Shown here: in pieces, positions 48,473-57,277 of the stretch
Layout of the letters: every line of letters begins with the position of its first letter
Position numbering within the stretch: the stretch's first letter is position 1
Assembly: GCA_031266805.1 (NCBI GenBank)
Contig: JAISAH010000111.1
Span: forward strand, 1 to 64,000
Origin: Gracilibacteraceae bacterium
GTDB taxonomy: Bacteria > Bacillota > Desulfitobacteriia > Desulfitobacteriales > Syntrophobotulaceae
Direction of reading: 5' to 3'
DNA: 64,000 nucleotides
Notes under the pieces: model-generated
Seen by the model: only the letters and a program-made list of their open reading frames with translations
The model's database searches: none
What the model was told of the DNA's origin: nothing
Made by a program: the position numbers and the translations under genes

Positions 48473-48715
48473 TCACAGATCAGTCAAATGAAAAACGCCG
48501 TCTGTCTCCGTCAGGATTTTGACCTGTTCTTCCGCTCGCTCCAATTCCGCGCGGCAAGAGCGCAAAAGGCCCACTCCTTCTTCAAAGAGACTCAGCGCCT
48601 GTGCCAGCGGGATCTGGTTATCCTCTAAAAGCGCTACGACCGCTTGCAGGCGCTCCAGCCCGGCTTCAAAGGACTCCGCTCTTTTATTGTCTTCCACTCG
48701 CTTGTCTCCCGTCAT
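48473..48715 (-). CDS. xseB: Exodeoxyribonuclease VII small subunit
   Basis: An 80-residue helical protein, the small subunit of exonuclease VII. The family core is SFEAGLERLQAVVALLED then LFEEGVGLLRSCRAELERAE. Start ATG at 48715 gives a 32-base overlap with the end of xseA. A TTG 6 bases earlier is also in frame. Confidence 0.93.
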   Translation of the reverse strand: MTGDKRVEDNKRAESFEAGLERLQAVVALLEDNQIPLAQALSLFEEGVGLLRSCRAELERAEEQVKILTETDGVFHLTDL

Positions 48716-49985
48716 ACTCAAGTTTTCGCGCCGCTTCCACCCGGCAGTCGAGCCGCCCGTCTTTCAGCCGCACCTGTATGGCCTGCCCGGCTCTGGCCGC
48801 CTTCGTTTCGGTGATAAGAGCGCCGGATTCGCCATACACAAGACCGTAACCCCGCCCGAGAACGGCCAAAGGACTGAGAGCCTGCAGCCGGGCGCCCAAA
48901 AGAGCCGTCTCCCGTTCGCGGACGGCCAGAATCTCGCCGCTTACCGCCTTTATCCGCGCGGCGCCGGCGGCCAGCGCCTGAAACCCCGCTTTTATCCGCC
49001 GGCGGCCGGCGGCCGGCAATCGCTCCGCCAGAAAATCCAGTTCCTGTCGCCGGGCGCCGTATATTTCCCGCGGGTGACGCAGGACGCGCGCCGCCTGATA
49101 TACCGCCAGCGCCTGCCGTTTGCCCGCGATCTGGCGCTCCAGGCGGGCGACAAGCAGTTTTTCCCAATCCGCGCAGCGCTTGCGCAACGTTTCCCGGGCC
49201 GGGATAACGAGTTCCGCCGCGGCGGAAGGCGTGGGGGCGCGCAGATCGGCGACAAAATCCATGATCGTCACATCCGTCTCATGCCCGACGGCGGCGATTA
49301 TGGGGATAGGCGAAGCGGCGGCGGCGCGGGCTACGATCTCCGTGTTGAAAGGCTGCAGATCTTCCAGCGAACCGCCACCGCGGCCGACGATGAGGACGTC
49401 CGGCCCTCCCCAGCGAGCGGCCTGAGAGATCGCCGCGGCAATCGCCGCTGGCGCCGCCGCCCCCTGCACGGCGACCGGCAGCAACACCAGCTGTACCGCC
49501 GGATCACGGCGGCGGGCGACGCGGATAATGTCGTGCAGGGCCGCCCCCGCGGGACTGGTGATAACGCCGACCAGACGGGGGCGGAGGGGCAGTTTTTGCT
49601 TGCGTTCCGGCCGAAAAAGCCCTTCCGCCCCCAGTTTTTGCCGCAACTGTTCAAAAGCCAGCCAATGAGCGCCCTCCCCCGCCAGGCTCAGTTCGCTCAC
49701 ATAGACCTGGATATATCCCTCCCGCTCGTAAAAGCGCGTATTGCCGCGCGCCAGAACGCGCAGCCCGTCCTGCGGCAAAAAAGGAACGCCGGCGGCGTCC
49801 TCCCGGAACATGACGACGCGAATCAAGGCCCCGGCGTCTTTCAGCGTAAAATACCAATGACCGGAAGCGCGGTGATTTTTGAAATTGGAGATCTCACCCT
49901 CAAAGCGGATATCCCGCAAATGGGCGTCCTGCCGCAGGACCCGGGCGATTTCCCGGTTCAGGCGCGTGATGCTCCAAATCTCCAT
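48684..49985 (-). CDS. xseA: Exodeoxyribonuclease VII large subunit
   Basis: A 433-residue nuclease subunit degrading single-stranded DNA. An N-terminal OB-fold (about 1-100) has GEISNFKNHRASGHWYFTLK near 31. The catalytic domain follows with VGVITSPAGAALHDIIRVAR near 138, VLIVGRGGGSLEDLQPFN near 197 and PIIAAVGHETDVTIMDFVAD then LRAPTPSAAAEL. GGAGG lies 9 bases before the ATG; a TTG 3 bases upstream is possible. Normal length. Confidence 0.95.
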   Translation of the reverse strand: MEIWSITRLNREIARVLRQDAHLRDIRFEGEISNFKNHRASGHWYFTLKDAGALIRVVMFREDAAGVPFLPQDGLRVLARGNTRFYEREGYIQVYVSELSLAGEGAHWLAFEQLRQKLGAEGLFRPERKQKLPLRPRLVGVITSPAGAALHDIIRVARRRDPAVQLVLLPVAVQGAAAPAAIAAAISQAARWGGPDVLIVGRGGGSLEDLQPFNTEIVARAAAASPIPIIAAVGHETDVTIMDFVADLRAPTPSAAAELVIPARETLRKRCADWEKLLVARLERQIAGKRQALAVYQAARVLRHPREIYGARRQELDFLAERLPAAGRRRIKAGFQALAAGAARIKAVSGEILAVRERETALLGARLQALSPLAVLGRGYGLVYGESGALITETKAARAGQAIQVRLKDGRLDCRVEAARKLEYDGRQASGRQ

Positions 49986-49998
49986 CAAGGCCGTCCTC

Positions 49999-50961
49999 CT
50001 ACAAGATTTTGCGGCGTATGAGATAAAACGCGGTTATCCCCGTCAGGAAGACGCAAATGCCGATGACGATCAAAAACCCGTAAGGAGTGCGTTCGCCAAA
50101 AGGCACGATGACGTTCATGCCCCAAAAACTGGCAATCATCGTCGGGATGGCCAGGATAATGGTCATGGCGGTGAGAAATTTCATCACCATGTTCAAATTG
50201 TTCGAGATAATGGAAGCGAAGGTTTCCATCATCGCGGCGAGGATGCGGCTGTACATTTCCACCATCTGAGTCGCCTGACTGTTTTCGATGATGACGTCCT
50301 CCAGCAAATCCTCGTCCTCCTCATAAACGGGCAGAATATGCGCCGTATGGGCGCTGCTGCGGAGACGGAGCAGCCGGTCGAGCACGACGCCGTTGGAGCG
50401 CACGGAAGCGGAAAAATAAGTCAAGGATTGCTGCAGATCCATGAGCTCAAAAATGCCCTTGTTGTGCATAAAACGGCGCAGATCTTTTTCAATGCGCTCA
50501 TTGGCCCGGCTGATCTGACGGATATAACGCAAGTAAAAAGTCGCCGCTTTAAGCAAAATTTGGAATAAAAAACGGGTCCGCTTCGCCGTATTAAAACTGC
50601 GTCGCGTATAATCGTTAAACTCCGTGAACACGGGGTTTTCTTCCAGGCAGACGGTTATGATCAGATCCGGGGTTATGACGATGCCGAGCGGCAGCGTGTC
50701 ATAATTGGTCTCGTTGGTCATGAGCGGAATGTTGACGAGAACCAGAGCGAAATCGTCTTCGACTTCGATGCGCGAACGTTCTTCCTCGTCGAGCGCAGCG
50801 CGGAAAAAATCCATGGGCGCGCCGGTCAAATCAGCCACTCGCGCCAATTCCTGCTCCGTGGGCCTGACCAGACTGATCCAGCAGTTGCGGTCCAGGTCTT
50901 CGATTTCCAGCGTCTGAAATACGGATCTGTCGTTCTTGAATACATTGAGCAGCGCTCTCAC
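49999..50961 (-). CDS. corA: CorA-type magnesium transporter
   Basis: A 320-residue divalent-cation channel of the CorA family. A long cytoplasmic N-terminal domain (about 1-255) is followed by two C-terminal transmembrane helices (about 260-282 and 292-314). The family loop motif is present as SFWGMNVIVPF, carrying the GMN signature. I take the GTG at 50961 with GGAGAAGAG just upstream; another GTG lies 30 bases earlier. It lies between the folate genes and xseA on the same strand. Confidence 0.92.
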   Translation of the reverse strand: MRALLNVFKNDRSVFQTLEIEDLDRNCWISLVRPTEQELARVADLTGAPMDFFRAALDEEERSRIEVEDDFALVLVNIPLMTNETNYDTLPLGIVITPDLIITVCLEENPVFTEFNDYTRRSFNTAKRTRFLFQILLKAATFYLRYIRQISRANERIEKDLRRFMHNKGIFELMDLQQSLTYFSASVRSNGVVLDRLLRLRSSAHTAHILPVYEEDEDLLEDVIIENSQATQMVEMYSRILAAMMETFASIISNNLNMVMKFLTAMTIILAIPTMIASFWGMNVIVPFGERTPYGFLIVIGICVFLTGITAFYLIRRKIL

Positions 50962-51012
50962 CTCTTCTCCGCGTGGCCGGCAAAACGTCACGCTTTTATT
51001 GTACGCCGGATG

Positions 51013-51642
51013 TCATTGGGAAATTACGGCCAGCACCCCGGCGCGCAAAGCCGCGCTTTCGCGCCGGAGTTCCTCTCGCTCCAAGCGGACGGGCTCCGTA
51101 AACTCCGGGGCGTCGATCTGAGACAGATTAATATCCACGCTGAGGAGAGCGGATTCCAGCGCCCCGTCCAGGAGACAGGCGGCGACGCCGACGTCGCTTA
51201 TAGCGCCCTTGTTGCCAATGGGCGCTAAAGCGACGGCGAGACGCAGGCCGGCCGCGCAGACCCGCGCCAAAGCCAGCGGCGTCAGCGCGGCCGCCCGCGT
51301 GGCGGCGGCAAGAGACAGCCGCCGCCGCGTCGCCGCCGCCGGGGTGTCTTGCGCCGCCTTATACGCGCGCATATAATCCTCAAAAACGCGTATATCCGCG
51401 CCTACGCCTTCCCGCGCTTTTTCCGTCCCGGCGGCGGCTTCCCGCAAAATCCGGCGAGCCTCGTCCTCCACGGCGCGATATTTTTCCTTGCCGATCGTCA
51501 AATTGGCGACCATACTCAGCATGGCAAAGCCCATCGCCGCCGTATAGGCCGCGATACTGCCGCCGCCGGGCGTCGGGGCGCCGGCGGCGGCCCGGGTCAA
51601 AAATTCATCCAAGGTCCAATCCAAAGAAAAATCTCCGGTCAT
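51013..51642 (-). CDS. fchA: Methenyltetrahydrofolate cyclohydrolase (cyclodeaminase family)
   Basis: A 209-residue all-helical protein of the formiminotransferase-cyclodeaminase family. Core motifs are LDEFLTRAAAGAPTPGGGSI then AAYTAAMGFAMLSMVANLTI (8-50), and APIGNKGAISDVGVAACLL near 152. In acetogenic and amino-acid-fermenting anaerobes it converts methenyl- to formyl-tetrahydrofolate. Start ATG at 51642 has GGGGAG upstream; a longer frame overlapping folD is rejected. It follows folD, whose product can catalyse the same step, so the two may be partly redundant. Confidence 0.9.
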   Translation of the reverse strand: MTGDFSLDWTLDEFLTRAAAGAPTPGGGSIAAYTAAMGFAMLSMVANLTIGKEKYRAVEDEARRILREAAAGTEKAREGVGADIRVFEDYMRAYKAAQDTPAAATRRRLSLAAATRAAALTPLALARVCAAGLRLAVALAPIGNKGAISDVGVAACLLDGALESALLSVDINLSQIDAPEFTEPVRLEREELRRESAALRAGVLAVISQ

Positions 51643-51667
51643 AAACGCGCTCCCCGCTCTTTCTATT

Positions 51668-52516
51668 TCAAAGGAGAGTCTTTTTCGCCGCTTGCAGCAC
51701 ATTGGCCAAGAGCAGCGCCGTGGTCAGAGCGCCTACTCCCCCCGGCGTCGGGGAGATCCAGCCCGCGGTTTCGCCGACCCCGGCAAAGTCCACATCGCCG
51801 CGCATACCTTTTTCCGTCTGGCTGAGACCGGCGTCGACCACCGCGGCGCCGGGGCGCACCATCTCCCGCGTCACCAGACCGGCCCGTCCCGCCGCCGCGA
51901 CTAAAATATCCGCTTGCCGCGTCAGGCGCGGAAGGTCGGGAGTTTGCGAATGACAAACCGTCACGGTCGCGTTTTCGCGTAGCAGGAGAAATATCAGCGG
52001 TTTGCCCACCGTGTCGCCGCGGCCGATAATAACGGCGTGGCGGCCGGCCAGCGGCACGCCGCTCCGTTTGAGCAAAGTGACGCAGCTGCGCGGCGTCGCC
52101 GGATACAGTCCGTCCTCGCCGCTCATCAGACGCCCGCGGTTCACCGGGTGGACGCCGTCCGCGTCTTTATCCGGATCAATGGCCGCGGCGACAGCCCGGG
52201 CGCCGATCTGCGGCGGCAAAGGCAGTTCCGCCATTATACCGTGCGTCCGCACATCGGCGTTCAGGCGCTGGATCAGGGCCAGCACTTCCCTCTCCGGCGC
52301 CGCGGCGGCAAAATGAAACAACTCGAACTCAATGCCGATATTTTCCGCTTGCTTTTTTTTCGCTTGCGCGTAAGTCAAAGAAGCCGGGTCGTCGCCGGCC
52401 ATTATAACCGCCAGTTTAGGCCTGACGCCGCGCGCCGCCGCGCGGTCCGTCTCCGACCGCAGTTCTTTTTTTATCTCGGCGGCAATGGTTTTGCCGTCTA
52501 ATATGTCCGCTTTCAC
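51668..52516 (-). CDS. folD: Methylene-THF dehydrogenase / methenyl-THF cyclohydrolase
   Basis: A 282-residue bifunctional one-carbon enzyme. Motifs are LTYAQAKKKQAENIGIEFEL near 54 with the catalytic Lys, GIMAELPLPPQ near 98, DKDADGVHPVNRGRL near 119, PATPRSCVTLL near 141 and GRGDTVGKPLIFLLL near 167. The C-terminal end is SPTPGGVGALTTALLLANVL. It starts with GTG preceded by GGGAGG and has its own strong promoter. Confidence 0.96.
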   Translation of the reverse strand: MKADILDGKTIAAEIKKELRSETDRAAARGVRPKLAVIMAGDDPASLTYAQAKKKQAENIGIEFELFHFAAAAPEREVLALIQRLNADVRTHGIMAELPLPPQIGARAVAAAIDPDKDADGVHPVNRGRLMSGEDGLYPATPRSCVTLLKRSGVPLAGRHAVIIGRGDTVGKPLIFLLLRENATVTVCHSQTPDLPRLTRQADILVAAAGRAGLVTREMVRPGAAVVDAGLSQTEKGMRGDVDFAGVGETAGWISPTPGGVGALTTALLLANVLQAAKKTLL

Positions 52517-52545
52517 CCGCCGTACCTCCCGCGATCGATCGTGTC

Positions 52546-52574
52546 ATTATATCACGGATCCATTCAATGTGCAA
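52546..52574 (-). promoter_or_regulatory. Sigma-A promoter of folD-fchA
   Basis: On the minus strand TTGCAC (52569-52574), a 17-base spacer ending in GTGA, and perfect TATAAT (52546-52551). The start site would be near 52539, about 20 bases before the folD GTG. This may also drive corA and the xse genes. Confidence 0.8.
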
Positions 52575-52587
52575 GCCTCCCAAAGCC

Positions 52588-53670
52588 TTAAAATTCAATG
52601 GTTCCGGCACTTCGCGCCCTGCTAAAACTCAGCGGGACGACCGCGGCGGCGGTTAGCCCCGCCAGCAGGCAGAGCCACGCCCAGCCTCCGCCTTGGACAG
52701 CCTGGATCGCGCCGAGAGGCAGCAGCGGCAGAAGCAGCGGCGACGGGAGCGGCAGATTCCATAAACCGCCGCCTAATGTCATGTTGAGCAGAAACCAGGG
52801 AATAAAAATCCATACGGCCCAAGCTCTTTTTCCGGTCAGCGCGAGCAAGGATCCGAGCGCGGCGGCGTAAAAAGCCAGAAGGAGCAGCGCCGCCGTTACC
52901 GGAAGCGGGACGGCGATCCGGTAAAACAAGCGCAATCCGCATATATACAAAATAGTCAGCAGTCCCCATCCCGTCCACACCGCCAGTGCAAAAGCCGCCC
53001 GGGCGCGCGCCGCCGCCCGGCGGTCACGCAGCAGCAGCCGGCGGTTATCCGGGCCGGGCGCCGCCACGGCCGCCTGTAAAAAAGCGAGCAATAAGAACAG
53101 CGCCGGCAGACCAAAAGCCGGCGGAGAGGAAAAAGCCTGCGGCGCGGCGGCCGGGCCTTCGTAGGCTATGGTCAGGATGGGTTCGGCCGTCGCGGTCGGC
53201 GGCATTTCCGCGACGGGGGCCCGGACCGCCTGCAATTGATTCCGCCGGATGACGTCAGCCCGCAGCATCACCGCCTCCACCGCCAGGAATTCTTTTATCA
53301 TGGAGACGTCGCTGACGCCGGGAGCGGGATACAGCAAAACCGCGCCGCCCTGCCCGCCCGCGATCAAGGCGTCAAATTGCGGTGATATAACGGCCAGCCC
53401 TTGCACGGCGTGGGCGGCAAAAATTTTTTCCCGCTCGACCGGCGGTTCAGCCCGGATTATCCGCAGTTCCGGCGTTTGCTCCAGCGCCCGGATATAACGC
53501 CGGGCCAGAGGACCGTCGCTTTCCACGGCAAGGGCTATGCTCAGTTCCGGTTTTTTTTCGCTCAAAGCCGCGGAACTCATCTCTCCCAGCACAAGCTGAC
53601 AGGTTATCAGCAAAATAAACAGCGGCCATTGCCGGCCGACGACGCGCAGATATATCGCAAACAGGCTCAT
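52588..53670 (-). CDS. ABC-2 type permease subunit, second of a pair
   Basis: A 360-residue membrane protein. One N-terminal helix (about 10-30) is followed by a large extracytoplasmic domain (about 35-165) and five or six C-terminal helices (about 185-355), the ABC-2 exporter layout. Start ATG at 53670 has GGAGGAAAGC upstream and overlaps the previous permease as ATGA; a longer frame is rejected. With the other permease and the ATPase it forms a heteromeric exporter of unknown substrate. Confidence 0.82.
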   Translation of the reverse strand: MSLFAIYLRVVGRQWPLFILLITCQLVLGEMSSAALSEKKPELSIALAVESDGPLARRYIRALEQTPELRIIRAEPPVEREKIFAAHAVQGLAVISPQFDALIAGGQGGAVLLYPAPGVSDVSMIKEFLAVEAVMLRADVIRRNQLQAVRAPVAEMPPTATAEPILTIAYEGPAAAPQAFSSPPAFGLPALFLLLAFLQAAVAAPGPDNRRLLLRDRRAAARARAAFALAVWTGWGLLTILYICGLRLFYRIAVPLPVTAALLLLAFYAAALGSLLALTGKRAWAVWIFIPWFLLNMTLGGGLWNLPLPSPLLLPLLPLGAIQAVQGGGWAWLCLLAGLTAAAVVPLSFSRARSAGTIEF

Positions 53671-54833
53671 GCTTTCCTCCAGCCGATCCCGGCGACGAAA
53701 CCGCCGGCGGCGGCCGGGGCGGCGAAATACAAGAGCGACGGCAGGAATGGCGCCTGCCCGCCCAAGGTCCATTCGGCCAGCAAATGAGCGAGCCAAGCCG
53801 GGTTAAAGACGCGGAAACTGGCGTCCATCAAGTACACGGGATAAAAGCCGCCTCCGGCAAAGAGCATGAACAGAAGCAGGGTAAAGGCGCCAAGGGCCGT
53901 GCGGGCCGCGGCGGCGTCAGCGGACGTTTCCGCCCGCCGGAAAGCGGCAAAGGCCATGCAGATAAACAGCATGATCAAAGTCAGCAAAGAAGCGGAGAGG
54001 AACAACCGCGGCGCCGAACAGGGAATATCCCAGGCGGCTAACAGCGGCGTCAGCGCCAGAGAAAAAACCAGCGCCATGCTCAGAGCCAGCAAAGCCTTCG
54101 CGGCGCAGATATGGACGGCGCGGACCCGGCGCGCGGCCAAACGGCGAAAATACCCGGAAGCGAACTGGCGCGCGCTCAGAGCCGCCGCGGTGATCGCCGC
54201 GAGCGCGGCGGTCAGGAACAGCAGCAGCGCCAGCAGCTGGAGATGATAAGGCGCGACAGCCGGGATCACGCTGACATTGCGGGCGCGGCCGATGGCTTCC
54301 TGCAGCAGCGATAGGTTAAAAACCCGTTCCGCCCGGTAAAGCGATTGCCGGTCGCCGTAAAACGGCCGGATGTCGTCATAAAAAGAGAGCGCCGTTTGCT
54401 GCACCCGGTTCATGGTTTTTACATAGGCGGAGGCCACATCCAAGCTGATAGGACCCGTGAAAGGATCGCGCGCCTCCAGCGTGATTTCCGCCCGTCCGCT
54501 GAAAATCAGGGCGTCGATCATCCCGGCCGGCATGGTCACGCACACGTCGACGTCGCCGGCGTCCAGCAGCGTCTCCGCTTCCTGTTCGTCGACGACGAGC
54601 AATTTGTCCACCATTTCCAGCCCGGACACCATACCGGCCAGCATTTGGGCCATATCAGCACTGTCGTGATTGACCAAGGCGATGGATATTTTTGGCATAT
54701 CGCCGCTGCGCGCGAGTTCCGGCGGCAAGGAAAAGAAAAAAGCGGCGGCGCAAACGAGCAGCCCTCCCGCCAGCAAAGGCAGCCCACGAGCGAGCAGCCG
54801 CGCGTCCGTAAGAAAAACCAGCAGGATCTTCAA
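53667..54833 (-). CDS. ABC-2 type permease subunit, first of a pair
   Basis: A 388-residue membrane protein with the same layout as its partner: N-terminal helix (about 14-33), extracytoplasmic domain (about 38-195, including ISIALVNHDSADMAQMLAGM near 50) and about six C-terminal helices to 385. This is the YhgE/ABC-2 permease fold. It overlaps the ATPase gene by 4 bases and the second permease gene by 4. Predicted to export a lipid, peptide or drug; nothing nearby fixes the substrate. Confidence 0.82.
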   Translation of the reverse strand: MKILLVFLTDARLLARGLPLLAGGLLVCAAAFFFSLPPELARSGDMPKISIALVNHDSADMAQMLAGMVSGLEMVDKLLVVDEQEAETLLDAGDVDVCVTMPAGMIDALIFSGRAEITLEARDPFTGPISLDVASAYVKTMNRVQQTALSFYDDIRPFYGDRQSLYRAERVFNLSLLQEAIGRARNVSVIPAVAPYHLQLLALLLFLTAALAAITAAALSARQFASGYFRRLAARRVRAVHICAAKALLALSMALVFSLALTPLLAAWDIPCSAPRLFLSASLLTLIMLFICMAFAAFRRAETSADAAAARTALGAFTLLLFMLFAGGGFYPVYLMDASFRVFNPAWLAHLLAEWTLGGQAPFLPSLLYFAAPAAAGGFVAGIGWRKA

Positions 54834-55441
54834 ATTGGCCTCCGGTCCGCGTCAGGCAAAGTGAGGATGTTTTCACATAATTCCGCAAAATCATCCCGAT
54901 TATGAGACACCAGGATCATGGCCGTGCCGGCCTGTTTTTTCTCTAGGAGCAGCTTCCTGACCGAATCGTAGGATTCCCGGTCCAAGCCGCTGAAAGCCTC
55001 ATCCAATAGCAGTAATTCCGGCGCGGGCAGCAAAGCCGCCGCAATGGACAAACGGGCGCGCATACCGACGCTGCAGCGCGAGAGAGGCTTATGCCAGAAA
55101 GCCAGAAGATCGCACCGCTCGGCGCATTCCTGCACGCGCTCCCGCGCCGTTTTTCCTGTCAAAGCGCACAAAGCGGCTTCCAGCCGCAAATTATCGCGGC
55201 AGGAAAGCGCCTCCTGGAATCCGTCTTGCTGCATGACATAGCCCAGCGACCCGGCGCGGCTGAATTCACCCGCGTCAGCCTTGACGACGCCGGCGATGAT
55301 ATCCAGTAAAGTAGTTTTACCGCAGCCGTTGCGGCCGTAAACCCCCAGACCTTCGCCCGGGGCCAGTGCAAAAGAAACCGGTTCAAACAGAGGTGTCCGG
55401 CGTATTTTCTGGAGACGGCTGACCGTTAAAATCTCATTCAT
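54830..55441 (-). CDS. ABC transporter ATPase subunit
   Basis: A 203-residue ATP-binding subunit. Walker A is GRNGCGKTTLLDII near 38, the signature is degenerate (RCSVGMRARLSIAAAL near 124, SVGMR in place of LSGGQ), Walker B is LLLLDEAFSGLD near 146 and the switch is LVSHNRDDF near 178. Start ATG at 55441 chosen because a longer frame runs into the preceding gene. Energises the two ABC-2 permeases encoded next. Confidence 0.88.
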   Translation of the reverse strand: MNEILTVSRLQKIRRTPLFEPVSFALAPGEGLGVYGRNGCGKTTLLDIIAGVVKADAGEFSRAGSLGYVMQQDGFQEALSCRDNLRLEAALCALTGKTARERVQECAERCDLLAFWHKPLSRCSVGMRARLSIAAALLPAPELLLLDEAFSGLDRESYDSVRKLLLEKKQAGTAMILVSHNRDDFAELCENILTLPDADRRPI

Positions 55442-55449
55442 GTACTCGC

Positions 55450-56169
55450 CTAATAAATAAAATACCACCAGACGCCAAACGTAGCCGCCGCCAAGGCGAG
55501 CATCAGCCCCACCAGCTTTGCCCCCCGCCAAATCGAAGAAGGAAGATCGGTTGTTTCTTCCGTCAGTATTTGTTTCATCTCGTTAGCCTGAAAATAAACG
55601 GATTGCGGTTCGGCCTTTTCGGCTTTCATCCAGTCCGGAAAACCGGATTCCGGCAGCGGCCAGAGGATCTCCCGTTCTTCCGGCGTACATTCCCAGGGGT
55701 TTTTCCCCATTTCGGCTCTGTCCGCCGCCGGCGCATCCGCCGTCCCTATCGCTTCCGCCGTGTCAGCCGCCGTCCCCGTCGCCGCGTCAGCCGCCGCTGT
55801 TTCCGCTGTATCATCCGCCGCCATCGTCGCGTCGTCCACCATCGCGGCAGTGCCGTCCGCCGCCCCGGCCACGCCCCGCTCCGCCGGCGCCAGCGCGTCG
55901 TCAACAGGATCATACTCCGCTGTCCCAACCGCCATCCCCGCCGTCCCATAGACGGCAGCGGCGGGCGGGGTCTCCGGCCCGGCTTGTTCCACTGTTGTTT
56001 CCCTGGCTGAGTACTCCGCTGCCAAAGCTTCCGCCCTGACCCGCGCTTCGGCTCGCGCCCGGTCCGCTTCAACTTCGTGCCAGAGTATGTCGCCCCGCAG
56101 AAGCTTATTTACTTCTTCCCCGGTCAGCCATATCTCGCCTACCGAACCGAACTCTTGTTCTTCCGCCAT
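55450..56169 (-). CDS. Tail-anchored membrane protein with low-complexity region
   Basis: A 239-residue protein. A charged N-terminal segment (EIWLTGEEVNKLLRGDILWH near 12-31) is followed by an Ala/Thr/Asp/Glu-rich low-complexity stretch (about 50-150). A second conserved-looking part (NPWECTPEEREILWPLPESG near 156-175) follows, then one C-terminal helix (about 217-237, LVGLMLALAAATFGVWWYFI). It should sit in the inner membrane with its bulk in the cytoplasm. The family is not recognised. It lies between pilT and the ABC exporter genes. Confidence 0.7.
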   Translation of the reverse strand: MAEEQEFGSVGEIWLTGEEVNKLLRGDILWHEVEADRARAEARVRAEALAAEYSARETTVEQAGPETPPAAAVYGTAGMAVGTAEYDPVDDALAPAERGVAGAADGTAAMVDDATMAADDTAETAAADAATGTAADTAEAIGTADAPAADRAEMGKNPWECTPEEREILWPLPESGFPDWMKAEKAEPQSVYFQANEMKQILTEETTDLPSSIWRGAKLVGLMLALAAATFGVWWYFIY

Positions 56170-56206
56170 AGTAACCTCTTTGTCCGGCGCTTGACGCCCG
56201 AGCAGC

Positions 56207-57277
56207 TTACTGCTTCATCTTTTTCTGCAATGTATCCGCGTTAGAGGCGAAGGCCAGCGCGTCGCGCTCACTGACGACTCCCGCCTTGAACAGTTTCAGG
56301 ATACTCGCGTCCATGGCCAGCATCCCTTCTCCCGCCGAAGAATAAATCACCGTGTCCAGCTGGTGGACTTTAGACTCGCGGATCATATTGCGCACGGCGC
56401 TGTTGACCAGCATGATCTCGAAAACAACGGCCATTTTGTCGTCAACCGTCGGGATCAGCTGCTGGGAAATGACCGCCTGCAGCACCATCGAAAGCTGGAT
56501 GCGTATTTGCTGCTGCTGACTCGGCGGGAAAGCGTCGATCACCCGGTCGATCGTATTCGCCGCCCCGATGGTATGAAGGGTGGAAATGATCAGATGGCCT
56601 GTTTCCGCCGCCGTCATCGCTACGGTGATGGTTTCGTGATCACGCATTTCCCCGAGCAGGATCACGTCCGGCGCCTGACGCAGCGCCGCCCGCAGAGCGT
56701 GGACATAACTGTTGGTGTCGGTAAAGACCTCTCGCTGGCTCACAATGCTCTGCTTGTGACTGTGCAGATATTCCAGCGGATCCTCCAGGGTGATCACATG
56801 TTTATGGCTGGTCTTATTGATTTCATCGATCATACAGGCCAGCGTCGTAGACTTGCCGCTGCCGGCCGGCCCGGTGACCAGCACCAGCCCTTTGGGCCGG
56901 TGAGCCAGCTGCAGCACCGTCGGCGGAATCCCCAGCTCTCCCGGATCGGGCAGATCAAAAGTCACAACGCGAATGACCGCCGCCAGCGATCCTCTCTGTT
57001 TGTAAGTACTGACGCGAAAACGGGACACTCCGGCCAGAGCGAAGGAAAAATCATCGTCGCCCGCCTTCAAAAACTGCCCGATCTCGCGCCCTCCCGCCAT
57101 ATCGTAAATCTCGCGCAGAAGAACTTCGGTGTCGCTCGGAGACAGCCGGCCCCCCTCCTGAGTTTCGATGACGCCGCTGAGTTTATAGGCGATCGGCATG
57201 CCGGATATGAGAAAAATATCCGAAGCGTTCAGATCCACCGCGTTTTGCAGCAATTGGCGGGCGCTCATCCCGTTCAT
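56207..57277 (-). CDS. pilT: PilT-type twitching motility ATPase
   Basis: A 356-residue hexameric ATPase of the PilT/GspE family, normally the pilus retraction motor. N-terminal PAS-like domain (about 1-115; LNASDIFLISGMPIAYKLSG near 14). Then Walker A TGPAGSGKSTTLACMIDEIN near 138, Asp-box region ITLEDPLEYLHSHKQSIVSQ near 162, Walker B-type VILLGEMRDHETITVAMTAA near 200, and His-box-type AETGHLIISTLHTIGAANTI near 219. The Walker B Glu-Met-Arg reads GEMRD as in PilT. No other type IV pilus gene is in the window. Confidence 0.9.
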   Translation of the reverse strand: MNGMSARQLLQNAVDLNASDIFLISGMPIAYKLSGVIETQEGGRLSPSDTEVLLREIYDMAGGREIGQFLKAGDDDFSFALAGVSRFRVSTYKQRGSLAAVIRVVTFDLPDPGELGIPPTVLQLAHRPKGLVLVTGPAGSGKSTTLACMIDEINKTSHKHVITLEDPLEYLHSHKQSIVSQREVFTDTNSYVHALRAALRQAPDVILLGEMRDHETITVAMTAAETGHLIISTLHTIGAANTIDRVIDAFPPSQQQQIRIQLSMVLQAVISQQLIPTVDDKMAVVFEIMLVNSAVRNMIRESKVHQLDTVIYSSAGEGMLAMDASILKLFKAGVVSERDALAFASNADTLQKKMKQ

